In this document: positions 25,423-34,481 of the stretch, piece by piece
Layout of the letters: the number at the start of each line of letters is the position of its first letter
How positions within the stretch are numbered: position 1 is the first letter of the stretch
Source: Stigonema ocellatum SAG 48.90 = DSM 106950
GTDB lineage: Bacteria; Cyanobacteriota; Cyanobacteriia; Cyanobacteriales; Nostocaceae
Assembly: GCA_016903675.1 (NCBI GenBank)
Contig: JADQBA010000009.1
Location: 56,497-120,496, forward strand
Direction: 5' to 3'
Length of the DNA stretch: 64,000 nt
Program-made: the position numbers and the translations under genes
The notes under the pieces: generated by a model
Database searches by the model: none
What the model was told of the DNA's origin: nothing
What the model saw: the letters and a program-made list of their open reading frames with translations, nothing else

Positions 25423-26367
25423 ATGAAATTTGGAATCGACATCGGGCATAATTGTTTTCCTGATACAGGTGTTCTAGGTATACAGATAGAAGAAGATATC
25501 CTGACGCTGGATGTGGGGACTAGAGTTATATACAAGTTGAGAAATTTGGGGCATGAAGTGATAGAATGTAACCCAACTCAAGCTTATTCTCTAGAAGAAT
25601 CCCTTTCAAAAAGATGCTACACTGCTAACACGACTCAAGTTGATATTTTTGTTTCGATTCATTTCAATAACTTTAATTTACTAGCAAATGGTACAGAAGT
25701 GTATGCAATTAGCGCTTCCAGTAGAAAAATCGCTCTTCCTGTATTAGATGAGATTGTCAAGTTAGGATTTTTTAATCGTGGCATTAAGAATGGTAGTCAC
25801 TTATATGTTCTCAGAAATATAGATATGCCGGGGATTCTTGTAGAATGTTGTTTCTGCGATGCACAAAAAGATATGCGTCTTTTGGATACAGAAACAATGG
25901 CAAATGCGATCGTCAATGGCTTAACTGGTGAATTGCCAACTGTCCCTATTGACCCCATACCAGATGAAGAACAGAATCTAGATACAACAGTTATCAGACT
26001 ACAAAAAGCCTTAAATCAATTAAAAATTACCGATAAAAATGGTCAACCCTTGCTCGAAGATAACAATTTTGGGGTAAAAACTATATCAGCACTCCACCAA
26101 TTTCAAGAAATAGTGGGGATTGAACAGACAGAAACTGTCGAAGAAGCAACATGGAAAGCAATTAATGTGATTTTAGCGAAACGAATCATCAGAGTCAACC
26201 ACCCTAGTGGTCCAGTAGTCAGATACTTGCAACACCGTCTAGGTGGTGAGGTTAATGATGTTTATGATGTGGAAATGGAAGAGGCAGTGAAGACATTTCA
26301 AAGACACAATGGTTTACTAGATGATGGGATTTTAGGACCACTGAGTTGGCAAAAATTAATTGATTAA
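25423..26367 (+). CDS. N-acetylmuramoyl-L-alanine amidase with peptidoglycan-binding domains
   Basis: 314 residues from ATG 25423 (GAGG upstream). The Amidase_3 zinc fold has the expected ligands: His in IDIGHNCFPD, Glu in the following helix and His in VSIHFNN, with the catalytic Glu in ILVECCF. It cleaves the bond between MurNAc and the stem peptide. After a linker at about 178-190, two peptidoglycan-binding modules follow (VIRLQKALNQLKI, and VVRYLQHRLGGEVNDVYD with GILGPLSWQKL). No signal peptide is visible, unusual for a wall enzyme, so export by holin or a phage-tail-like route is possible. Confidence 0.87.
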   Translation: MKFGIDIGHNCFPDTGVLGIQIEEDILTLDVGTRVIYKLRNLGHEVIECNPTQAYSLEESLSKRCYTANTTQVDIFVSIHFNNFNLLANGTEVYAISASSRKIALPVLDEIVKLGFFNRGIKNGSHLYVLRNIDMPGILVECCFCDAQKDMRLLDTETMANAIVNGLTGELPTVPIDPIPDEEQNLDTTVIRLQKALNQLKITDKNGQPLLEDNNFGVKTISALHQFQEIVGIEQTETVEEATWKAINVILAKRIIRVNHPSGPVVRYLQHRLGGEVNDVYDVEMEEAVKTFQRHNGLLDDGILGPLSWQKLID

Positions 26368-26390
26368 GTGCGATCGCATCTGAATTTGCG

Positions 26391-26448
26391 GTTTGTAGTG
26401 AGGACTTTAGTCCTCAAAAATACGAGGACTAAAGTCCTCACTACGAAC
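26391..26448. repeat. Palindrome, GTAGTGAGGACTTTAGTCC type
   Basis: Arms GTTTGTAGTGAGGACTTTAG and its reverse complement (ending CTCACTACGAAC) around a 10-base loop. A second copy lies at 50510-50567 with the same arms and another loop. It shares outer words GTAGT/ACTAC with the GCGCTTTAGCGC palindromes. It could act as a bidirectional terminator after the amidase gene. Confidence 0.8.
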
Positions 26449-26521
26449 AAATGATCACAAACCAAGCTTTCGTTCGGTTGCCAGACTACTAGTAGTCCAC
26501 CAAGGAAACTTTGCCAGGTTC

Positions 26522-26560
26522 AAGAAACCCGGTTTCTTAAAGAAACCGGGTTTCTAAAGA
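26522..26560. repeat. AGAAACCCGGTTTCTT palindrome
   Basis: Two copies of the near-palindrome AGAAACCCGGTTTCT/AGAAACCGGGTTTCT back to back. The same motif occurs at 33757-33797 and 52227-52255, and half copies occur at 810, 11111, 21266, 30489 and 61005. Confidence 0.75.
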
Positions 26561-26612
26561 ATCACGTAACCCCGCTTTCGTTGGTTTGGCGAACCACTAG
26601 TTAACTTCAAGC

Positions 26613-26813
26613 TTATCGCTTTTCAGTTCCCTGATTGGGGCTACCTTCAACAAACTGTTCGTTAGTTCCGGATTCTGGTACAGCAGTAGGCTTAGCATCG
26701 GTTTTGGAAGCAACGCCAGTCTTGCGGGTTTCTTCTTCGATGGTGGTTTGGTAGCCACCAGAGGTATTAGTGTTTTCTTCGTTGGGTTGTTGGTTTTTCT
26801 GTTGTTCAGCCAT
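26613..26813 (-). CDS. Small hydrophilic protein, probably disordered
   Basis: 66 residues: MAEQQKNQQPNEENTNTSGG, then charged and polar residues to EGSPNQGTEKR, no hydrophobic core. The composition suggests an intrinsically disordered protein. Other frames here give less protein-like translations. The ribosome site (AAGGA, about 15 bases upstream) is distant. No family recognised. Confidence 0.5.
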   Translation of the reverse strand: MAEQQKNQQPNEENTNTSGGYQTTIEEETRKTGVASKTDAKPTAVPESGTNEQFVEGSPNQGTEKR

Positions 26814-26951
26814 AATGACACTCTGATTCCTTAAAGTTGACTTTATTTTAAGAAGTGTGTGAATGTTATTTCTTCTCTCTTAGATGTAGTTATGCTGAAT
26901 AACTCCATATGTCTTTTGGATGAATTATTTAAAACTGCCCAGCGCAAGAAG

Positions 26952-27090
26952 CTATAGCAATCCTATTTTATTTCCGAACAAGGGAGACAAGGGGGACAAG
27001 GGGGACAAGGGGGACAAGGGAGAGAAAAAACGTAGAGACGCGATTAATCGCGTCTCTACATAATTAATTTTCACGACTATGTCTATTGCT
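26952..27090. mobile_element. MITE-like element with TATAGCAATCC end and GGGGGACAA tandem repeats
   Basis: The left end CTATAGCAATCCTATTT and a right end ATTGCTATAGG enclose tandem GACAAGGGG units (26982-27022). A perfect palindrome TAGAGACGCGATTAATCGCG follows (27031-27058). The GACAAGGGG array is the complement of the array in the element at 25203-25386. It stands in the upstream region of rfbB. Confidence 0.65.
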
Positions 27091-27238
27091 ATAGGATATT
27101 TCTGGTTGACTTGAAAGCGGGTCGTTTGTCGGTAAAACGTAAGACTGTTTTACTTTACAAAAATTTTAGGGTATTCTTTTTGTAGATGAGTTCGTGTGAC
27201 ACCGCTGGAATGCTGACTATGAGGGATTTTGAGTAAAT

Positions 27239-28309
27239 ATGCAAACAGTCTTGGTAACAGGAGGCGCGGGATTTATTGGTGTTAATTTTATCCTCTTGGC
27301 TAGAAAGGCACAATGGGCTAGGATAATTAATCTAGACAAACTAACTTATGCCAGCAACCTCCAAAGCCTAGCAGAACTGGAAGGTGCACCAAACTATGAT
27401 TTTGTACAAGGAGACATTGGCAATTTAGAGTTGGTAAGTTCTCTACTAGAACGGTATCAGCCAGATGCAATTATTAATTTTGCGGCTGAAAGTCATGTTG
27501 ACCGTTCTATCTTCAGTCCGCAGGATTTTGTTCAAACTAATGTGGTAGGAACATTTCAGCTACTAGAAGCAAGTAGGTGCTACTGGGAAAAACTATCGTT
27601 ACGGAGACAACAGGAGTTTCGCTTTTTGCATGTATCTACGGATGAAGTCTACGGTTCCTTAACTCCACAAGACCCACCGTTTCGTGAAGATACCCCCTAC
27701 GCACCTAATAGTCCCTATGCGGCGTCGAAAGCAGCCTCTGATCATTTTGTGCGAGCCTACTATCATACCTATGGTGTGCCGACTTTAACCACAAATTGCT
27801 CAAACAACTACGGTCCTCGTCAGTTTCCAGAAAAATTAATTCCTTTGACAATTCTTAACGCTCTAGATGGTAAACCTCTACCTATATATGGAGATGGTCA
27901 AAATATTCGAGATTGGCTTTATGTAACTGACCACTGCGAGGCTATCTACAAAGTTCTCCAACAGGGTAATATTGGTGAAACTTACAATATTGGTGGTCTG
28001 AACGAACAAGCAAACTTGACAGTTGTTGAGAAAATTTGCGCCATTCTGGATGAACTTGCTCCTAAATCTGATTTTGGCTATTCTTCTTTGATAACTTTTG
28101 TAAAAGACCGTCCTGGTCATGACAGAAGATATGCTATAGACTGTAGTAAAATCATCCGTGATTTAGGTTGGCAACCACAGGAAAACTTTGAAAGTGGTTT
28201 ATACAAAACAGTGGAGTGGTATCTCAGTAACTCTGCTTGGGTAAATCAGGTGCGTTCAGGAGTCTACCAAGACTGGCTCAAACAAAACTATGAAAATAGG
28301 AAAGTTTAA
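27239..28309 (+). CDS. rfbB: dTDP-glucose 4,6-dehydratase
   Basis: 356 residues. Extended SDR enzyme converting dTDP-glucose to dTDP-4-keto-6-deoxyglucose, the second step of dTDP-rhamnose and other deoxysugar pathways. The NAD loop is VTGGAGFIGVNF. FAAESHVDRSI and STDEVYGSL are family motifs, with the catalytic Asp-Glu after Thr and YxxxK in SPYAASKAASDHF. CSNNYGPRQFPEKLIPL and the IRDWLYVTDHCEAI end stretch complete the match. Length is normal. rfbC follows about 100 nt downstream with a palindrome between. Confidence 0.95.
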   Translation: MQTVLVTGGAGFIGVNFILLARKAQWARIINLDKLTYASNLQSLAELEGAPNYDFVQGDIGNLELVSSLLERYQPDAIINFAAESHVDRSIFSPQDFVQTNVVGTFQLLEASRCYWEKLSLRRQQEFRFLHVSTDEVYGSLTPQDPPFREDTPYAPNSPYAASKAASDHFVRAYYHTYGVPTLTTNCSNNYGPRQFPEKLIPLTILNALDGKPLPIYGDGQNIRDWLYVTDHCEAIYKVLQQGNIGETYNIGGLNEQANLTVVEKICAILDELAPKSDFGYSSLITFVKDRPGHDRRYAIDCSKIIRDLGWQPQENFESGLYKTVEWYLSNSAWVNQVRSGVYQDWLKQNYENRKV

Positions 28310-28345
28310 GTAAGTCGGCGTGAATAAATATAACTATCTGTTAAG

Positions 28346-28385
28346 GTTCGTAGTTGCGCTTTAGCGCTAAAGCGCAACTACGAAC
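28346..28385. repeat. Palindrome, GTAGTTGCGCTTTAGCGC type
   Basis: A 40-base perfect palindrome GTTCGTAGTTGCGCTTTAGC with its complement and almost no loop, between rfbB and rfbC. Related copies or half copies lie at 19364, 21310, 30127, 48533, 55808, 61399 and 62753. It could form a strong hairpin in the rfbBC transcript. Confidence 0.85.
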
Positions 28386-28411
28386 ATATAAAACATAATT
28401 AGGATATTGCG

Positions 28412-28957
28412 ATGAAAATTATACACACAGAAATTCCTGATGTGCTAATTATTGAGCCGCACGTTTTTCAGGATGAACGCGGTTTCTTTTATGAAAGCTA
28501 TAACGAAAAAGTTTTTCTAGAAAAGGCCAGTATTTTCGAGTATTTTGTACAAGATAATCATTCCTGTTCTGCCAAAAACGTGTTGCGTGGCTTGCACTAT
28601 CAGATCCAGCAACCGCAAGGAAAACTTGTGAGAGTGGTAGTAGGAGCAGTATTTGATGTGGCTGTGGATTTGCGCAAAAGTTCCTTGACTTTTGGTCAAT
28701 GGGTTGGTACCATTCTGACCGCTGAAAATAAACGGGAGATGTGGATACCTAGAGGTTTTGCTCATGGTTTTTTGGTGCTTTCTGAATCTGCTGAATTGTT
28801 GTACAAAACAACAGAGTATTATGCACCGCAGTACGATCGCACTATTATATGGAACGATCCTGATTTAGCCATCGTCTGGCCAATTCAAGAAGAACCAATT
28901 TTGTCTGCTAAGGATCGGGCTGGTAAGTTACTAAAAGAGGCAGAGATATTTGCCTGA
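28412..28957 (+). CDS. rfbC: dTDP-4-dehydrorhamnose 3,5-epimerase
   Basis: 181 residues, cupin fold. Epimerises the 4-keto sugar made by RfbB. Diagnostic stretches: DERGFFYESYNEKVF, FVQDNHSCSAKNVLRGLHYQ (catalytic His in GLHYQ), GKLVRVVVGAVFDVAVDLRK with the second acid, PRGFAHGFLVLSE and the C-terminal IIWNDPDLAIVWP. Same strand as rfbB and likely in its operon. rfbA and rfbD, which would complete dTDP-rhamnose synthesis, are not in this window. Confidence 0.95.
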   Translation: MKIIHTEIPDVLIIEPHVFQDERGFFYESYNEKVFLEKASIFEYFVQDNHSCSAKNVLRGLHYQIQQPQGKLVRVVVGAVFDVAVDLRKSSLTFGQWVGTILTAENKREMWIPRGFAHGFLVLSESAELLYKTTEYYAPQYDRTIIWNDPDLAIVWPIQEEPILSAKDRAGKLLKEAEIFA

Positions 28958-28976
28958 TAATTTTACAGACAGGATA

Positions 28977-29747
28977 TCAGAAGCCAAAGGCTAAAAATCC
29001 GCCATCAACTGCTATACACTGTCCTGTAATGTAGGTAGCTGTGGGCATACACAAAAATGCTACCAAACCAGCTACTTCATCCGGTTCACCAACTCGTTCC
29101 ATTGGTGTGCGTGATTTCACTGAGGTTAGAACATCTGGATTGTTTAATAGGGATTCAGTCAATGGGGTGTGAATAAACCAGGGAGCAACAGTGTTAACCC
29201 GAATGCGATCGCCAGCCCATTCTACTGCAAGAGAACGGGTTAGTTGCACCATCGCTGCTTTCGTCATCCCGTAGGGTGCGCCTGTACGAACTACAGTTAG
29301 CCCAGCAACAGAACCAATATTGACAATGCTACTATTATTTCCATTCTTCAGCAGAGGATATGCCAGTCGGCACATTGCAAAGACTGAGGTCAGGTTAGTT
29401 TGGAAAATAGAGCTATACTCGTCTTCTGTATATTCTATCGCTTTTTTGCGAATGTTGGTGCCAACATTGTTGACGAGAATATCCAGTCCTCCCAAGGTTT
29501 CATTCACCTGGTCAAAGATTGCCTGACGACCATCAGATGTGGCTACGTCTGCTGCAATTCCAAAAGCTTTCCATCCTTGATTTCGCCAGCTTTCAAGCTG
29601 TTGCTCCACGGCTTGTGCATTCCGGGCTACTATTATTACCTCCGCCCCTAAGTTAAGGAATTCAAGGGCGATCGCTAGTCCAATCCCCTTAGTAGCTCCG
29701 GTAATTAGGGCTTTTTTTCCAGTCAGTCTCCAGCGATTATTGTCCAT
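28977..29747 (-). CDS. Short-chain dehydrogenase/reductase (tropinone-reductase-like)
   Basis: 256 residues, classical SDR. Cofactor loop TGATKGIGLAIALEF, with NAxA-like NNVGTNIRKK at about residue 92. The catalytic Ser is in VNIGSVAG, and Tyr and Lys are in APYGMTKAAM. The C-terminus NPDVLTSVKSRTPMERVGEP and CIAVDGGF is typical. The substrate is unknown; similarity to plant tropinone reductases is at family level only. Convergent to rfbC with about 20 nt between them. Confidence 0.9.
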   Translation of the reverse strand: MDNNRWRLTGKKALITGATKGIGLAIALEFLNLGAEVIIVARNAQAVEQQLESWRNQGWKAFGIAADVATSDGRQAIFDQVNETLGGLDILVNNVGTNIRKKAIEYTEDEYSSIFQTNLTSVFAMCRLAYPLLKNGNNSSIVNIGSVAGLTVVRTGAPYGMTKAAMVQLTRSLAVEWAGDRIRVNTVAPWFIHTPLTESLLNNPDVLTSVKSRTPMERVGEPDEVAGLVAFLCMPTATYITGQCIAVDGGFLAFGF

Positions 29748-30865
29748 TGCATTGTGCTTGACAAGGTTTACAACTACCCTATTCTCTCAAAAAACACGGG
29801 GTGTTCTTGAAGCCTACTAAATAAAAGAACCCCACCCCCAGCCCCTAAGAGCTAGCTCTTAGGGGGGACTCTGCTTTCACTTTTAGGCGGGGTGGGGTTG
29901 TGGCAATTATGGTTAATTTACAAAGGAGATGATATAATAACACCTAACAACCTTGTGGTTCATTTAGGTGAAAACTGCTGTAAGAAACCGCAGATGTAGA
30001 TGCCCTTTGGGCGGCTTCCCGGAGGGTACGCAGATGAACGCAGATAAATCTGTACTTCATGCGGATGAAAACCGCTATAAGTACAAGATTGCACAAGTTC
30101 GTGACGATCAAGAAAATGACGTCTATTGTTCGTAGTTGCGCTTTAGCGCTCTTAGTAACTACGAACTAAAACGCTACGAATTTATGAAACGCTGTACTAA
30201 GAGTTTGCGATCGCTCTTGAGTACGATCCCATGTCATATCTGCTGTGAGCATGACTCATTCGAGTAAAATACTAGGAGCAGTAAGCTGTTTAATAGCAGT
30301 TTCCGCAATACGGTTCGGTTAAGCCCAAAACTTACGTTCACGTAGGTTAGGTTGAGGTACGAAACCCAACATTTATCACACTCTTGCGATCAAAATATCC
30401 AGGATGTTTAAACTGTTGGGCTAATTTTTGGTGTGCGATTACATTGGAGTGTGCGCAATACGGTTCGGATAAGCACCAGATCAGAAACCCGGTAAATAAG
30501 TACGAAATCGGCAGCACATATTGCAAATAATATCTATTAATTTATGTTGCTTTTTGCGCTCTATTCTTGGGTCTTCTAAACTACTAAATGTGAAACTTTA
30601 GGGTGCGGAATGTGGGATAAATAGATAAAGGCTTGGTATTTACCCTTTGGTTTCGCCTAATTGTAGTCTATTGGTGCTACTTCTTGAAGTGCCGAATATG
30701 GGTTGAGAGCTTTTTAATTGAAGCACGTAACTTTTGTGCTGATGAGGAGGAGGCTGTTTCTTTGTTGCCATAGTTGAACGATGAAATTTTTGCATAAGTC
30801 TCCTGTTGTGGGAGATATATGTTAGCAAGTGACTTTCTTGTGAATGCAGTTGTACTTTTACGGAT
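29748..30865. other. Long repeat-rich intergenic region
   Basis: About 1.1 kb with no convincing gene. It contains a long hairpin at 29832-29902 (CCCCACC...GGTGGGG flanks, TAAGAGCTAGCTCTTA core) and a GCAGATGAACGC-type piece at 29988-30080. A GTAGTTGCGC half palindrome lies at 30127-30170. Two copies of GCAATACGGTTCGG(A/T)TAAG lie at 30306 and 30465 (also at 45605 and 60968). A minus frame at 30640-30948 looks spurious. Confidence 0.65.
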
Positions 30866-31954
30866 ATGCGACTTAAAAAAATTTTTCTGATTGCTTCCGT
30901 TACTTTATTAATCAGCGTGTTGCAGCCTTTATGGTTGATTTTTCCCATAACTTTTGGGGGGTCTGCGGTGGTGGCGCAGACGACTGATGCACGGAAAGCC
31001 GAAGCAAACGGATTATTGCAGCAAGGTTTAAAGCAAGCTCAAACCAGTCAATTTAAGAAACCAGTACTGCCAGTTGATGAAGAAAACCCAACAAAACGCC
31101 TACAGCAACTCCATCAATTGTTAATTTCACCCATTGCGGATATCCTCCCCACCGACCCCAATCAACGTGTAATTTTTGTCCCACAAGGGGAATTATTCCT
31201 AGTTCCTTTCCCCGCGCTGCAAGATAAACAGGGCAAATATTTAGTTGAAAAACATACAATTCTAACTTCCCCTTCCATTCAGATACTGAAACTAACCCAA
31301 AAGCAACGCCAAAAGGTGAAGCAAACATCTGTCAAAGATGCCATAGTTGTGGGAAATCCCACCATGCCCAGTGTAGCGCCTAAAATTGGAGAGAAGCTAG
31401 AACTGCTACCTCCCTTACCAGGAGCAGAACGAGAAGCTCAAGCGATCGCAGCTATCCTCAACACCAAAGCTCTTATTGGTAACGAAGCCACTAAAGCCGT
31501 AGTTTTAGCACGGCTACCCCAAGCTAAAATTATACATCTCGCCACCCACGGCTTATTCGACGACTTCCAAGGTTTACAAAGTGCTGTTGCGCTTGCTCCC
31601 TCTGGTCAAGATAACGGCTTACTTACTGCTGAACAAATCCTCAACCTGAAACTGAATGCAGATTTAGTTGTCCTTAGTGCTTGTAACACAGCAAGAGGAC
31701 GCATCACTGGTGATGGAGTCATTGGATTATCACGATCTTTGATTAGTGCGGGGACTCCCAGTGTCATTGTCTCACTTTGGTCTGTCCCCGACGCACCCAC
31801 GACTGAGTTGATGACCGAGTTTTATACAAATATGCTCCAAAAGAAACTTAATAAAGCACAAGCTTTGCGTTCTGCAATGCTCAAGTTGAAAAACGAATAT
31901 CCGAATACTCCTAAAAAATGGGCTGCATTTACCCTTATCGGTGAAGCTGAATAG
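30866..31954 (+). CDS. CHAT-domain protein lacking most of its TPR region
   Basis: 362 residues. A signal peptide (LKKIFLIASVTLLISVLQPL ... AVVAQ) is followed by only the first TPR helix (KAEANGLLQQGLKQAQTSQF). At about residue 64 it jumps straight to the CHAT domain (PVLPVDEENPTKRLQQLHQLL onward). The dyad is intact: His228 in IHLATHGLF and Cys273 in LSACNTA. Related proteins of this type carry several hundred residues of TPRs here, so an in-frame deletion is likely. It could be an exported CHAT peptidase that has lost its sensor, or a decaying gene. Confidence 0.75.
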   Translation: MRLKKIFLIASVTLLISVLQPLWLIFPITFGGSAVVAQTTDARKAEANGLLQQGLKQAQTSQFKKPVLPVDEENPTKRLQQLHQLLISPIADILPTDPNQRVIFVPQGELFLVPFPALQDKQGKYLVEKHTILTSPSIQILKLTQKQRQKVKQTSVKDAIVVGNPTMPSVAPKIGEKLELLPPLPGAEREAQAIAAILNTKALIGNEATKAVVLARLPQAKIIHLATHGLFDDFQGLQSAVALAPSGQDNGLLTAEQILNLKLNADLVVLSACNTARGRITGDGVIGLSRSLISAGTPSVIVSLWSVPDAPTTELMTEFYTNMLQKKLNKAQALRSAMLKLKNEYPNTPKKWAAFTLIGEAE

Positions 31955-32037
31955 TAGGGAAATAGAGAGAGGGGGGATTAATAATAACTCCTGACTCCCT
32001 AATTTCGGGCATCCAAAATCTAAAATCCAAAATCTCT

Positions 32038-32960
32038 ATGATGAACCGTCGCCATTTTTTACAATTTGCTGGCTCAGCACTAAGTACATTAGGATTAACC
32101 CATCTCGATATTATTAACCAAGGAAATCGCTATGCTCAAGTTTTGGCGCAAAGCACCCCGCGCAAGCTAGCGCTGCTAGTTGGAATTAATAAATATCCCC
32201 GCGATCGCCGCAACTTAAGTAACTTACGAGGATGTATCACTGATGTAAAGTTGCAAGAAGAACTTCTCGTTCACCGTTTTGGCTTTAATCGTGACGATAT
32301 CGTCAAATTAACCGATGATATTGATTCCCCACCTGAGTACCAACCTACTCGCAAGAATATTTTAGAAAAATTTAAAAAACACCTAATTAACCAAGCAAAA
32401 CCAGGTGATGTCGTTGTGTTCCATTTCTCTGGTCACGGTTCTTTCTTACCCGATCCCAATCCTATCGCAAAATGTACAGATGGAAAATCAGATGATGAAT
32501 CCAACAGCACCTTTGTAGTTGCAGACCAAATTCAAAATAACTACGCACCAGATATCATGGGACGCACTTTGTTTCTGCTGAGGTTAGCTTTATAGTTGAA
32601 AAGTCAGGCGGCTTATTTGTGGCATTTCCCGATAAAAAAAATATTACTGATGACAAATTGCTAGTGAAGCCAAAGGAAAATTTATTAGTTGGTAAATCAA
32701 TAGCAGTAGAGAAAGGATCAGCGGAGGCTTTGGTAATTGCTAGTCGTTCTCCCTTAAAGAAAGCGGTGAAGGCATTACAAACTCTGGCTCAAGAACAAAA
32801 TCGAGATTCCGATCCAATAGATATTAATAGAGAACCTGTTAAGGTGATTAACGATTTGCTGGATGATTTGAGTGTAGACCGTGGCGGTATAAATGTGCAA
32901 CCTGGAGAAGTAAAAGCTGCGGATATTGCTACTTTGTCAATTAGTTTTGAGGTGGAGTGA
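32038..32960 (+). pseudogene. Caspase-family (orthocaspase) gene with internal deletion and frameshift
   Basis: The 5' frame (32038-32595) has a twin-arginine signal (MNRRHFLQFAGS) and the start of the caspase p20 domain: RKLALLVGINKYP and His133 in HFSGHGSF. It runs out at MGRTLFLLRLAL. The 3' part, in the next frame from about 32573, gives the family C-terminus: SFIVEKSGGLFVAFPD ... KKAVKALQTLAQEQN ... IATLSISFEVE. The segment with the catalytic cysteine (DxCxSG region) and everything between is missing. No active peptidase can be made. It lies 83 nt after the shortened CHAT gene. Confidence 0.8.
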
Positions 32961-33154
32961 ACAAAAAGAGCTTTCCACTAATTCCTAATTTTCTTTGTCA
33001 CCAACTCCGTAATACTTCTCCAAGCATTGCAACAAGCCTTCTTCTACTAGAGTCAAGTAAGTCTGCCGTCCCAAAGACTTCAGCACTGTGTAGGCACAGC
33101 GATTTAGATCAATTACGAATTAATTATGTTGACTATCAATTATTTTTCCTCAGC

Positions 33155-33652
33155 CTACAAAGAGACAATAAGCGTGGCAACGTAATCTGAGATGTCTATT
33201 GGTTTAGTAGTTCTAGGTAATGGGTCAACTCTTACCAATTTTATAGAGTAACCGTCAACATATCCGATTGCTAAATCTTCACGCCCTGCGTTACTGGTAA
33301 GGCTGAGGGTACCAATACTACGATTGTTTTTAAAAATCTCAAGTTCAATTGTTACTTGTCCCGCTTGTATACACTGCACATCAATTGGACACCTTGAGTC
33401 ATTAGTAACATTTAAAAACTTTATTCTAAGTTTTTCAGAGCTTATGAGCGCTATTTGACCATATTTAAGTTTGAATTGAGTATCTAGCTTAGCCCTATTC
33501 TGTTTTTCTAGCAATTGCTCATAATTTGAGGGAATCTCTTGAGCAGAAGCTTTAATCGGTTGGATATAGCCATCGATAGAAAAAAATCCAGTAACGCTCA
33601 ATGCTAGGAGGATTGAAAGTTTTAAGCTATAAGATGAGAATATTTTCTTCAT
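33155..33652 (-). CDS. Exported protein of unknown function
   Basis: 165 residues from ATG 33652 (AGAAGG upstream; a TTG two codons earlier is possible). An N-terminal signal (KKIFSSYSLKLSILLALSVT, cleavage near ASAQE) leads to a beta-rich domain. LRIKFLNVTNDSRCPIDVQC is followed by QAGQVTIELEI, a motif seen in small bacterial secreted proteins; the two cysteines probably form a disulfide. No enzymatic motif seen. Confidence 0.75.
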   Translation of the reverse strand: MKKIFSSYSLKLSILLALSVTGFFSIDGYIQPIKASAQEIPSNYEQLLEKQNRAKLDTQFKLKYGQIALISSEKLRIKFLNVTNDSRCPIDVQCIQAGQVTIELEIFKNNRSIGTLSLTSNAGREDLAIGYVDGYSIKLVRVDPLPRTTKPIDISDYVATLIVSL

Positions 33653-33721
33653 AAACAACTAGTGCCTTCTCTGTTTGTTACACAGTCTCACTTAAAAAAA
33701 TTATCCGTTTGTTATGTTTAT

Positions 33722-33828
33722 TATATAGCAATCCTACTTGAGATACAAACACATCAAGCTTGAGAAACCCGGTTTCTTAAAGAAACCGGGTTTCTCTGTG
33801 TTCACGAATCATTGAGGATTGCTATATA
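33722..33828. mobile_element. MITE-like element with TATATAGCAATCC inverted ends
   Basis: 107 bases, complete: left end TATATAGCAATCCTACTTGAG, right end TTGAGGATTGCTATATA, with a central AGAAACCCGGTTTCTTAAAG palindrome and the tail word TGTGTTCACGAATC. That tail is also present in the element ending at 52290. It is the clearest single copy of the family in the window. Confidence 0.8.
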
Positions 33829-34481
33829 CACCTTAGCTACGCTCAAAATTGATTAGTTATGAATGAAAGCCGCAAATCGCTGGAAACCCCTGTACGCCTG
33901 TACTTATGGGGATAACGCAAACTTGTAATTAGTAGCACCAAGGCTTTCAGGCGCTATACCAGCGTTTTTTTGTATTTAATAATACTTTTTTCTCACAAAC
34001 TCAAGAGAGCCACTGGAAAATCTCAAACATATTGTTTATTGCTAAAGGCAACAATTATTAAAATAACATGGTAAGCGCATCTTAACAATCATTGACAAAA
34101 AGATGAATTTGTGAGTTGTTTGGGAACCAGGTTGTAGAGACGCGATAACCCTTGTCCTTCGACCTTAAAATTCTCGCCGATCACCCTTAACACCAACCGT
34201 ATTGAGATATAGTAGGGGCTACTTGCAATACGCCCTTACTCTACGTTTGATTTTTGAACGAATGAGAACCATCATCATCCACCATAGGGGCGCAAGCATC
34301 TTGGCTCCTACAACTGTGAAACGACCATTATCTGTTGATGCATATGATAGTCAATTTGTACTATAAGTAAGTCCTACAAACGTTCACCTTGAAAGGGCTG
34401 ACCCTAAGACTTATGTATTGACAGAAATCGTCAGATATGCAGTAGGGGCTGCTTGCAAGTAGCCCCTACTGCATATCTGGG
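33829..34481. other. Intergenic region ending in a perfect palindrome
   Basis: About 650 bases without a recognised gene. It has a GTAGAGACGCGAT half palindrome at 34135 and GTAGGGGCTACTTGCAATACG at about 34211. A 48-base palindrome at 34432-34479 has 19-base perfect arms (CAGATATGCAGTAGGGGCT and complement). The palindrome ends two bases before the ATG of the next gene. Confidence 0.65.

Noticed and set aside
30180..30270. Minus-strand reading resembling a glycosyltransferase tail (TADMTWDRTQERSQTL)
   Set aside because: Only about 20 codons with weak likeness; insufficient to call a remnant.
30640..30948. 102-codon minus-strand frame upstream of the short CHAT gene
   Set aside because: Overlaps the start of the CHAT gene, has low-complexity basic composition, no ribosome site and no family likeness.
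32957..33190. 77-codon plus-strand frame after the caspase pseudogene
   Set aside because: Overlaps the convergent exported-protein gene and has no protein-like pattern.
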